A DNA stretch of 64,000 nt from Streptoalloteichus hindustanus (lineage in GTDB: Bacteria > Actinomycetota > Actinomycetes > Mycobacteriales > Pseudonocardiaceae), in assembly GCF_900129375.1 (NCBI RefSeq), contig NZ_FQVN01000002.1, positions 803,022-867,021 of the forward strand, read 5' to 3'. A program made the translations under genes and the position numbers. Positions 52,475-59,803 of this stretch are shown here, piece by piece. Numbering within the stretch: the first letter of the stretch is position 1; each line of letters opens with the position of its first letter. The notes beneath the pieces were generated by a model that saw only the letters and a program-made list of their open reading frames with translations, made no database searches and was not told the DNA's origin.

Positions 52475-54150
52475 GCACGGTCGAGGACCGCTCGGCGTCC
52501 GTTCTCGCACACTCCCTGCGGCACGGGTTGAGGCTGGGCGACAACCCTTTCGTTCTCCCGGCTGGCGGCGTGGACGACGGACGGCGGAGGGCGATCCTCA
52601 CCACGTTGACCGACCACTTCGCCGCGAAGCTGCGGGTGCTCCAGGGCTCCCGGAGCGACCGGGGCGTTGACTACCAGGCCGACCTGGGGGTGTTGCTCAA
52701 CTTCCCGTTCGCCTACATCGGCGATCCTTTCGAGGAGTCGGACTTCGCGCCCTACCTCAAGGCCGTCGAGCGGGAGGTGGTCGACTACTTCGCCCGGTTG
52801 TGGCACGCCGGTCCTCGCTCGGACGACGTCACCGACAAGGATGCCTACTGGGGGTACGTGCTCACGATGGGCTCCTCCGAGGGCATCCTCTACGCGTTGT
52901 GGGCCGCACGGGACCACCTCTCCGGCAAGTCGCTCGTGTCCGATGTGGACGACCACGGCAGTCCGGTGTGGATGTGGGTTCAGGACACTCCGCCGGACGG
53001 TGCTGAGAACGCCTACTCGCCGGTGGCCTTCCACTCCGCGGACTCCCACTACTCGATCAGCAAAGCCCTCCGGGTCCTGGGAATCCCGACGTTCTACGAG
53101 GTGGGGTCCGAGCGGTACCCGGAGGCCAACCCGCTGGCCCCGGGGCAGCCGTGGCCGACCGAGGCGCCGTGCCAGGGCGGAGCCTTCGGCTCGGGCCGCG
53201 TCGACGTCGGGAAGCTGGTCGCCCTCGTCGAGTTCTTCGCCGGCAAGGGACATCCGATCCTGTTGGTCCTCAACTACTTCACCTCGTTCAAGGGCGCCTA
53301 CGACGACGTCGAGGAGATCTGCGCGCGGCTTCGGCCGGTCTTCGCCCGGCACGGCCTCGACCGGCGCGCGGTTCGCCACGGTCTGGACGCGAACGGCGGA
53401 GATCTGACCGACGAGCGGACCGGCTACTGGGTCCACGTCGACGGCGCCATGGGCGGCATGTCCGCCGCGTTCCTGCGCAGGGCCGCCGAACAGGGCAGAG
53501 CCGTGGAGCGGGACGCCGACGGCCGGCCGCTCCGGTTCCCGAGGTTCGACTTCGAGGTGCCCGAGGTCTGCTCGATCGTCTCCAGTGGACACAAGTACAC
53601 CGAATCGCCTTGGCCGTCCGGGATTCTGCTGACCAAGCGCGGGCTCCACATGACCCCCCACTGCCAGCCCGACGCGACCAGTGTCGGCGACACCACGTTC
53701 GGCGGCTCACGCAGTGCTCTCGTTCCGATAGCCCTGTGGGACTTCCTGGCCAGCAACTCCGAACAGGACCAGGTCGACCAGGCCGTCCACGTCTGGGAGC
53801 GGGCCAGGGAGGTCGAGCGGACGCTGCGCGAGCTCGGACCCGAGTGGGACGTCCGCCGCAACGCCTGGTCGCCGATGGTCTGGTTCCGGAAGCCACCGCA
53901 GGAGATCGTCAACGAGTGCTGGTTGCTCACCGCCGAACTCCGCGAGGCAGCGGAAACACGGGAGTACGCGTGCTTCAATGCCGCGATGCACACCGGGCCC
54001 GAACGCCTCGCCCGGCTCGTCGAGCGGATGGCCCAGGCGACACCTGAACCACCGAGGTCCAACGCCCCCAACGCCCCTGCGAGAAGGGCCGACGGGCACG
54101 GCCCCGTGCGGCGGCTGGCCATGGTGCCCCTGCACCGGCGATGCCTCTGA
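52471..54150 (+). CDS. PLP-dependent (group II) amino-acid decarboxylase
   Basis: 559 residues of the aspartate aminotransferase-fold decarboxylases that include histidine, glutamate and aromatic decarboxylases. Landmarks are GYVLTMGSSEGILYALWAAR near 130, SADSHYSISKALRVLG near 190, the cofactor Asp in WVHVDGAMGG near 325 and the PLP Lys in SSGHKY at 375. GTG start overlapping the previous stop by 4 bp, so it is coupled to the azole enzymes. It could make an amine building block or decarboxylate the peptide end; neither is established. The C-terminal 40 residues are Pro/Arg-rich and extra to the fold. Confidence 0.85.
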   Translation: MSTVEDRSASVLAHSLRHGLRLGDNPFVLPAGGVDDGRRRAILTTLTDHFAAKLRVLQGSRSDRGVDYQADLGVLLNFPFAYIGDPFEESDFAPYLKAVEREVVDYFARLWHAGPRSDDVTDKDAYWGYVLTMGSSEGILYALWAARDHLSGKSLVSDVDDHGSPVWMWVQDTPPDGAENAYSPVAFHSADSHYSISKALRVLGIPTFYEVGSERYPEANPLAPGQPWPTEAPCQGGAFGSGRVDVGKLVALVEFFAGKGHPILLVLNYFTSFKGAYDDVEEICARLRPVFARHGLDRRAVRHGLDANGGDLTDERTGYWVHVDGAMGGMSAAFLRRAAEQGRAVERDADGRPLRFPRFDFEVPEVCSIVSSGHKYTESPWPSGILLTKRGLHMTPHCQPDATSVGDTTFGGSRSALVPIALWDFLASNSEQDQVDQAVHVWERAREVERTLRELGPEWDVRRNAWSPMVWFRKPPQEIVNECWLLTAELREAAETREYACFNAAMHTGPERLARLVERMAQATPEPPRSNAPNAPARRADGHGPVRRLAMVPLHRRCL

Positions 54151-54199
54151 GTGACGCGGGTCACGATTAACTCTCGGCGTTCGTGCGGTAGAAACTCTA

Positions 54200-54229
54200 A
54201 CGAGTGTTCAACTTGTTACGAGTGTTCAA
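54200..54229. repeat. Two direct repeats before the MFS gene
   Basis: ACGAGTGTTCAA occurs at 54200 and 54218, 18 bp apart, about 70-95 bp upstream of the exporter start. They are candidate binding sites for the TetR encoded after the exporter. Confidence 0.5.
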
Positions 54230-54295
54230 GAAGTTGCCGCACGGAGGATGTCGTGTCGTCGCTCCCGTCCACCACCGCACCGGGAGGCAGGTGCA

Positions 54296-55534
54296 GTGGC
54301 TAACCCCTACCGCGACCTGTTCTCCGCTCCCGGAGCCGTCGCCTTCACCCTGACCGGTTTCCTCGCCCGGCTGCCGGCGGCCATGCTCGGCATCGGGCTG
54401 ATCACGATGCTGGCCGAGCTGCGGGGCTCCTACGGGCTCGCCGGCGCCGTCTCGGCCACGTTCACCGTGTCCACCGCGGTCCTCGGCCCGCAGATCTCCC
54501 GGCTGGTCGACCGGGTCGGCCAGCGGCGGGTGATCCTGCCGGCGGCCCTGGTCAGCGCGGCGGCGCTCGCGGCGCTGCTGCTGTCCGCCAGGGCCGACGC
54601 CCCGGACTGGACGCTGTTCGTGCTCGCGGCCGTGGCGGGGTGCCTGCCCAACATGTCCGCGATGGTGCGGGCCCGGTGGACCGAGGTGTACCGGAACTCC
54701 CCGCGCCTGCACACCGCCTACTCCTTCGAGTCCGTCGTCGACGAGCTGACCTTCGTGATCGGGCCCGCGCTCGCGGTCTCACTGTCCACAATGGCCTTCT
54801 CCGAGTCGGGTCCGCTGGTCGCGACGGCGCTGCTCCTGGTCGGCGTCCCGCTGTTCGCGCTCCAGCGGAGCACGGAGCCGCCGGCCAGCGCGGACGCCGG
54901 GACCGGCGGCAGGTCGGCGATCCGGTCCGGCCCGATGGTCCTGCTCGTCCTGACGCTGCTCGCCGGCGGGATCATCGTCGGCACCGTGGACGTGGTCAGC
55001 GTCGCCTTCGCCGAACACCTCGGCAGCACGGCCAGCGCCGGCGTGGTGGTGTCCGTCTACGCGGTCGGCTCCGGTCTGTCCGGGCTGGTCTTCGGCACCC
55101 TCCGGATCGGCCTGCCGCTGCCCAGGCAGCTCGTGCTGTTCGTCATCGGCACCGCCGTCACCACCCTGCCGCTGCTGCTGGTCACCGGCATCGTCGGCAT
55201 GTCGGTCACGGTGTTCCTCGCCGGCGTCTTCTTCGCCCCCACCATGATCACGGTCATGGGCCTGGTCGAGAAGATCGTTCCCGCCGAGCGGCTCACCGAG
55301 GGTATGACCTGGGCGATCACCGGCCTGAGCGCCGGTGTGGCGCTCGGCGCGGCGGTGTCGGGGCGGGCGGTCGACGCCTTCGGCCCCCGGGGCGGTTTCG
55401 TGGTGGCCATCGCCGCCGGTGGCGTCGCCCTTCTCCTGGTGCTGTTCGGTCAACCGCTGCTGACCAGGCGGCTGCGCGCCATCGCGCGCGACCAGGAGGA
55501 GACCGTCGACGCCCAGCGAACGAGTGTCGCGTAA
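54296..55534 (+). CDS. MFS exporter of the RiPP-like locus
   Basis: 412 residues, about 12 hydrophobic helices, starting ANPYRDLFSAPGAVAFTLTG (given in part as NPYRDLFSAPGAVAF). The loop SRLVDRVGQRRVIL is the motif A region. GTG start with CGGGAGG upstream. The longer ATG frame adds a basic tail and is rejected. It is separated from the decarboxylase by 145 bp that contain paired direct repeats, so it has its own control, probably by the TetR gene that follows. Likely exporter and self-resistance for the locus product. Confidence 0.87.
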   Translation: MANPYRDLFSAPGAVAFTLTGFLARLPAAMLGIGLITMLAELRGSYGLAGAVSATFTVSTAVLGPQISRLVDRVGQRRVILPAALVSAAALAALLLSARADAPDWTLFVLAAVAGCLPNMSAMVRARWTEVYRNSPRLHTAYSFESVVDELTFVIGPALAVSLSTMAFSESGPLVATALLLVGVPLFALQRSTEPPASADAGTGGRSAIRSGPMVLLVLTLLAGGIIVGTVDVVSVAFAEHLGSTASAGVVVSVYAVGSGLSGLVFGTLRIGLPLPRQLVLFVIGTAVTTLPLLLVTGIVGMSVTVFLAGVFFAPTMITVMGLVEKIVPAERLTEGMTWAITGLSAGVALGAAVSGRAVDAFGPRGGFVVAIAAGGVALLLVLFGQPLLTRRLRAIARDQEETVDAQRTSVA

Positions 55535-55670
55535 GGGATTCGACCCGCACCTGGTCGCCGGCACCGCTCCGCCCCCGCTTCCGCGGGACGGGGACGGGAC
55601 CGGCGACCAGGTACGGTTCTCGCCGGAACCGGCCGCGCGGAGCGGGCCGGTCCGGCACGAAAGGCCACAA

Positions 55671-55760
55671 CACCGGGGAACGCGGCAACAAGGAACACAG
55701 CACCGGGGAATGCGGCACCGGGGAACGCGGTGTCAGGGAACGCGGTGTCAGGGAACGGGA
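55671..55760. repeat. Six tandem 15-bp repeats before the TetR gene
   Basis: Six 15-bp units (consensus near CACCGGGGAACGCGG, later TGTCAGGGAACGCGG) fill most of the exporter-TetR gap and end 5 bp before the ATG. Copy number could alter the untranslated leader of the regulator. Two 12-bp repeats (ACCAACGAGGTG) continue inside the coding start. Confidence 0.75.
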
Positions 55761-55765
55761 GACCG

Positions 55766-56359
55766 ATGACCAACGAGGTGACCAACGAGGTGACCACCGA
55801 CGGCCGGCGGCTGAAGGGGGAACGCCGTCGGCGGGACCTCATCGAGGCGACCCTGCGGGTCGTCGCCCGCGAGGGAGTCGCCGGCGTGAGTCACCGGACC
55901 GTGGCCCGCGAGGCGGGTGTGCCGGCCACCGCCGCCGCCTACTACTTCCACGGCATCGACGACCTGCTCACCGCCGCCCTCAGCATCTGCATGGACGAGG
56001 ACGCCGACCGGTTGCGGGCGATCGCCGCCGCCGCCGACGGAACTCCCCGGGGCCTGCGGGCGCTGGCCGAGCTGATGGGCGAGATCGTCACGCCGCAGCC
56101 CAGCCGGTTGCTCGCCGAGTACGAGCTGTTCCTGCTCGCGGCCAGGGCGCCGGAGCTGCGCAAGCCCGTCCGCCGCTGGATGGACGGCCTGGTCGAGTTC
56201 GCCCGGTGCTACGTCGACAGCCCGGTCCGGGTCCAGGCCTTCGTCGGCGCCTTCGACGGCCTCCTGCTCCAGGCGATGCTGGTCGACCAGCCACCCACGG
56301 TCGACGAGTTCGAGGCTGTCCTGCGGGATCTCCTCCTGCCGAAGCAAGAATCACGGTGA
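55766..56359 (+). CDS. TetR-family regulator after the RiPP-locus exporter
   Basis: 197 residues. Helix-turn-helix at about 18-62 (LIEATLRVVAREGVAGVSHR, then TVAREAGVPATAAAYYFHGI), with a typical ligand domain after it. The protein starts MTNEVTNEVT because of a short DNA repeat. The ATG at 55766 has GGGAACGGGAG before it. It converges with an SDR gene. It probably represses the exporter upstream and responds to the exported compound. Confidence 0.87.
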   Translation: MTNEVTNEVTTDGRRLKGERRRRDLIEATLRVVAREGVAGVSHRTVAREAGVPATAAAYYFHGIDDLLTAALSICMDEDADRLRAIAAAADGTPRGLRALAELMGEIVTPQPSRLLAEYELFLLAARAPELRKPVRRWMDGLVEFARCYVDSPVRVQAFVGAFDGLLLQAMLVDQPPTVDEFEAVLRDLLLPKQESR

Positions 56360-56368
56360 GGAGTGTCC

Positions 56369-57226
56369 TCACAGGACACTGCCATCCCGGAGACCGCCGT
56401 TGCCCGACTCGCGACGGGCGAGGAGCGCCCGAGTCAGATCACGAAGCCGGGACGCGGCGACGGGATCGAAGTCGTTGGGCGCCAAGCCGATCCGCTGTTC
56501 CTCCACGAACGCGCTCAGCGGTTCGGCGGGCGGCGCGTCGATCCGGGCGGTGATCGGCGCGATGCCCTCGTGCACGGGTTTGCCGAACCTCTTCAGCATT
56601 TCGACGTGGGCCAACGTCTCCGCGTCGTACTCGCCGGAGAAGCTGGTGGCCACCCCGCCCGGATTGACCAGCACGTACCGGATCGGTCCCGGAGCGTGCT
56701 CCGCCGCGAAGGCGACCCCGAGCAGGTCGTTCGCCCTGCCCGCCTGCGTCTGCGCGGTCACGCCGTCGTAGCCCCGCCGGAGCCCGGGATCGGCCCACCG
56801 GATCTCGGGTTTCGGCATGCCGGGGCCGGACACGTTCACGATGACCGGAGCGGCGGCCTTGCGCAGCGGCTCCACCAGCCCGTGGCCGAACAGGAAGCGG
56901 CTCAGGTACTCCAGGGCGAAGGTGGCCTCGAACCCGTCGGCCGTCTCCCTCCGCGTCGAGCGGAAGTGCCGCGCGCACAACACGAGGGCGTCCACGACGG
57001 GGAAGAGCTCCCGGATTCGCCGAATGATCCGCTCGTTTTCCTCGATTTCACTCAGGTCCGCCTGGAAGAAGAAGGCCCGCCCAGCACCCTCGGCGGCGTC
57101 GAGGAACGCCTGTCCCTTGGCCGTATCCCGGCCGATGACGGCGACGGTGTCTCCGCGCCGCAGGTAGGTGCGGGCGAGGGCGTTGCCCATGCCGTCGGTC
57201 CCACCGGTGATCACGATCGTCTTCAC
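56369..57226 (-). CDS. SDR-family oxidoreductase
   Basis: 285 residues. N-terminal TIVITGGTDGMGNALAR is the NAD(P) loop; DALVLCARHF takes the place of the usual NNAG; VNVSGPGMP and GVTAQTQAGRANDLL lie near the expected Ser and Tyr/Lys region, but a clear YxxxK is not seen, so it is an atypical member of the protochlorophyllide-reductase-like branch. The GTG start overlaps the upstream exporter stop by 4 bp, so the pair is one operon. Confidence 0.8.
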   Translation of the reverse strand: MKTIVITGGTDGMGNALARTYLRRGDTVAVIGRDTAKGQAFLDAAEGAGRAFFFQADLSEIEENERIIRRIRELFPVVDALVLCARHFRSTRRETADGFEATFALEYLSRFLFGHGLVEPLRKAAAPVIVNVSGPGMPKPEIRWADPGLRRGYDGVTAQTQAGRANDLLGVAFAAEHAPGPIRYVLVNPGGVATSFSGEYDAETLAHVEMLKRFGKPVHEGIAPITARIDAPPAEPLSAFVEEQRIGLAPNDFDPVAASRLRDLTRALLARRESGNGGLRDGSVL

Positions 57227-58731
57227 TGGGAGGCTCCTTCGTTGGTAGCCCTGGGATTGTTGGTGGCGGGGGAGTGCGCTGCCGCGCGGCCGGGCAGGAA
57301 AGCGGCGGCGGCGAGGACGACCAGGAACGCGCCGAACGAGAACCAGTAGACGCCGTGGAAGCCGGCCAGCCCGTCGTCCGCGGTCCCCAGGACGACCGCG
57401 ACGACCGCGATGCCCACCGACGCCCCGAGCTGGTTGAGCATGTAGAGCACGGAACTTCCCTGGGGCACAAGCGAAGCCGGCAGCGCGCGGTACAGCGACC
57501 CCATGGCCGGCGGGCCGACGAGCGCCAGCCCGACGCCGATCGCGAGCGCGGCGAGCACCACCCAGATCTCGGCGGTCCGGCCGTCGATCCTGGTGACGGC
57601 GAGGGCGCTGAGCGCGGCCAGGATTCCGCCGGCCACCGCGAGGTTCCGTGACCCGATGCGGTCGCTGATCCGGCCGGCCAGCGGCGCGGCGAGCGCCGAG
57701 CCCACGCCGAGCGGCGCGACGAGCAGGCCGGCGACGAGCGCGCCGCGCTGCTGGCTCTGCTGGAAGTACAGCGGCAGTACGAAAAGGCTGGCGTACATCG
57801 ACAGGCCGGTGAGCGACATGATGGTCACGCTCGCGGTGAAGCCGCCCCTGGCGAACAGCCGAAGGTCGATCAGCGGCGGGGTGCTTCGCCGGCGCAGCGC
57901 GTCGATCGCGTAGACGACCAGCAGGACGACACCGATCACCAACGGCGCGAGCGCGGACCACGACGCGAGGTCGGTGTGGTCGGCGGTTCGGGACAGGGTC
58001 AGCAGAACGCCGGCGAAGCCGGGGCCGAGCAGGGCCACGCCGAGGACGTCCAGTCGGGTTCGCGTCCGCTCGGGCGGCGGCGCGTCGGAGGGCATGATCC
58101 GCAGCGAGAGCAGGATCGCCAGCGCGCCAAGGGGAACGTTGACGAGGAACATCCAGCGCCAGTCCAGGCCATGGAGGACGATGCCGCCCACGACCGGGCC
58201 GAGCACCGGGCCGAGCGAGAACACCGAGGACATCAGGCCCATGACGCGCCCCGCGCGGTGCGCGCCGGCGGCGCGGGCCAACAGAACCAGCACGAGCGGG
58301 TCGAGGATGCCGGCTCCGACGCCCTGGACGAGCCGGAAGGCGATCAGGCTGCCCACGTTCCACGCCAGGCCGGCGGCGAGCGAGCCGAGCGTGAACAGGC
58401 CGAGGCCGAGCACCCACAGCCGCCGGCCGCCGAGCCGGTCCACGGCCCAGCCGGTGACCGGGATGGTGACCGTGACCGCGAGCAGGAACCCGCTGGAGAC
58501 CCAGCCGACGGTGCCCAGCGAGGTGTCGAGCGCCGTGGTGAGCCGGTCGATCCCGACGGACACCATCGTGCTGTTGAGGATGCCCAGGATTCCGCCCAGC
58601 AGGATCACCGAGATCAGCCGGCGCAGCGCCGGGTCCAGACGGGCGTCCCGCGCCTTGCCGGCGACCTGCCCGGCCGGGGCGGGTGGAGGTGTGGCGGGGC
58701 TGCCCGCGTCCACCTCTCGGATACGTGACAT
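57223..58731 (-). CDS. MFS exporter (DHA2, 14-helix type)
   Basis: 502 residues with about 14 hydrophobic helices. GWAVDRLGGRRLWVLGLG is motif A, RLVQGVGAGILDPLVLVLL the second-half marker of the family, and LGPVLGPVVGGIVLHGLDWR motif C. It belongs to the QacA/EmrB-like drug exporters. Divergent from a TetR gene over 129 bp with two clear dyads, so it is almost certainly controlled by it. The SDR gene follows with a 4-bp overlap. Confidence 0.9.
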   Translation of the reverse strand: MSRIREVDAGSPATPPPAPAGQVAGKARDARLDPALRRLISVILLGGILGILNSTMVSVGIDRLTTALDTSLGTVGWVSSGFLLAVTVTIPVTGWAVDRLGGRRLWVLGLGLFTLGSLAAGLAWNVGSLIAFRLVQGVGAGILDPLVLVLLARAAGAHRAGRVMGLMSSVFSLGPVLGPVVGGIVLHGLDWRWMFLVNVPLGALAILLSLRIMPSDAPPPERTRTRLDVLGVALLGPGFAGVLLTLSRTADHTDLASWSALAPLVIGVVLLVVYAIDALRRRSTPPLIDLRLFARGGFTASVTIMSLTGLSMYASLFVLPLYFQQSQQRGALVAGLLVAPLGVGSALAAPLAGRISDRIGSRNLAVAGGILAALSALAVTRIDGRTAEIWVVLAALAIGVGLALVGPPAMGSLYRALPASLVPQGSSVLYMLNQLGASVGIAVVAVVLGTADDGLAGFHGVYWFSFGAFLVVLAAAAFLPGRAAAHSPATNNPRATNEGASQ

Positions 58732-58757
58732 GAGGAATCTCCCCGAAGACGTTGACC

Positions 58758-58831
58758 AGACTCACGGGTCTAGTTGTCTGGTCCGATGAGGGCAAACTAG
58801 CACGACCAAACAGCTAGACGCATGGGTCTAG
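58758..58831. promoter_or_regulatory. Two TetR operators between the exporter and its regulator
   Basis: CTAGAC-GCATGG-GTCTAG (58814-58831) is perfect. AGAC-TCACGG-GTCTAG (about 58758-58773) is a near copy, and it sits inside a larger repeat GACCAGAC...GTCTGGTC (58754-58783). They flank the likely divergent promoters. Confidence 0.72.
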
Positions 58832-58860
58832 TTTGACGGGCCGCACGGTATGCTCCAGGC

Positions 58861-59529
58861 ATGGGAGAAGCGGGAGCGGCAGCGCGACGGGGCCAGGTCG
58901 GCGCGCGGGGGCGCATCGACAAGCGGCAGGCGATCCTCGACGCCGCGCTCACCGTCTTCGCCCGCGAGGGATACGCCCAGGCGGGGATGGACGTCGTGGC
59001 CGCTGAGGCCGGCGTGGCCAAGGCGACGGTGTACAACCACTTCCACGACAAGGAGAACCTGCTCCGCCAGACCATCGCCGCGCTGTCCGACCAGGTGCTG
59101 GCCGAGAACCTCGGCGTCGTCGGCCGCCTCGCCGACCAGGGCGAGGACCTGCGGGACCTGCTGGAGGACGTCGGCCTCCGGCTGCTCCGCTGCTACTGCG
59201 CCGACCAGTCCTGGGCGCTGCGCCGGCTGCTGTCCGCCGAGATCGTCCAGTTCCCCGACCTGCTCGACATCGTCCACGGCCGCGCCGCCGACCCGGTCAC
59301 CGAGGCGTTGGCCGACCGCCTGGCCCGGCTGACCGTCGCGGGCCGCCTGAGCACCAGGGACCCGCTCATGGCCGCCGAGCAGTTCTGCTCCCTGCTCACC
59401 GGCCCCATGGACAAGCGCGCCCGCCTCGGCACCCGCCAGGTCCCGGACGACGAGCTGCGCGCCGTGGCCCGCGCGGCCGTCGACACCTTCCTCCAGGCGT
59501 TCGCCGCGAAACCCGCCCGGAACGGGTAG
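58861..59529 (+). CDS. TetR-family regulator divergent from the 14-helix exporter
   Basis: 222 residues. DNA-binding part: AILDAALTVFAREGYAQAGM, then VVAAEAGVAKATVYNHFHDK. The C-terminal domain matches the AcrR-like C-terminal form seen with EmrB-type pumps (RLLSAEIVQFPDLLDIVH). ATG at 58861 with CCAGGC upstream only; ATG at 58850 is in another frame. Likely represses itself and the exporter/SDR operon through the two CTAGAC dyads. Confidence 0.88.
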   Translation: MGEAGAAARRGQVGARGRIDKRQAILDAALTVFAREGYAQAGMDVVAAEAGVAKATVYNHFHDKENLLRQTIAALSDQVLAENLGVVGRLADQGEDLRDLLEDVGLRLLRCYCADQSWALRRLLSAEIVQFPDLLDIVHGRAADPVTEALADRLARLTVAGRLSTRDPLMAAEQFCSLLTGPMDKRARLGTRQVPDDELRAVARAAVDTFLQAFAAKPARNG

Positions 59530-59803
59530 TCCTCCGGTCCGAGGTGTATCGGAGAGCGCCCAGCGCACTCCTTTCCCCGGAACACGCGTTCCTGGCGCGG
59601 ACAGTGAACGTCCCGACACGATTCGGAACTCCTGACTGTTCCAGTGGGACTGTCCTGACACGACGGTCCACTGAGTGCGGTCGAACACCTCGTCCGCCGT
59701 GCCCTGTATTCAGCCGCGACCGGCCAGCCTCCTTCACCGTGTCCGCCCGCCGTGCGCGGACGGAAAGCCCGGCGGTTGCCGTCGCGACGAGGAAGGGCGC
59801 ACC
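59530..59803. other. Gap before the reductase-like gene
   Basis: 274 bp with no convincing gene. I looked for a cobalamin riboswitch or an NrdR-box pair, as often found before ribonucleotide reductases, and saw neither. Confidence 0.4.

Noticed and set aside
54430..54714. Small minus-strand genes inside the exporter
   Set aside because: They are antisense to clear membrane helices and have no ribosome sites.
59530..59803. Cobalamin riboswitch or NrdR boxes before the reductase-like gene
   Set aside because: I looked for the conserved B12-box and paired NrdR-box patterns and saw neither.
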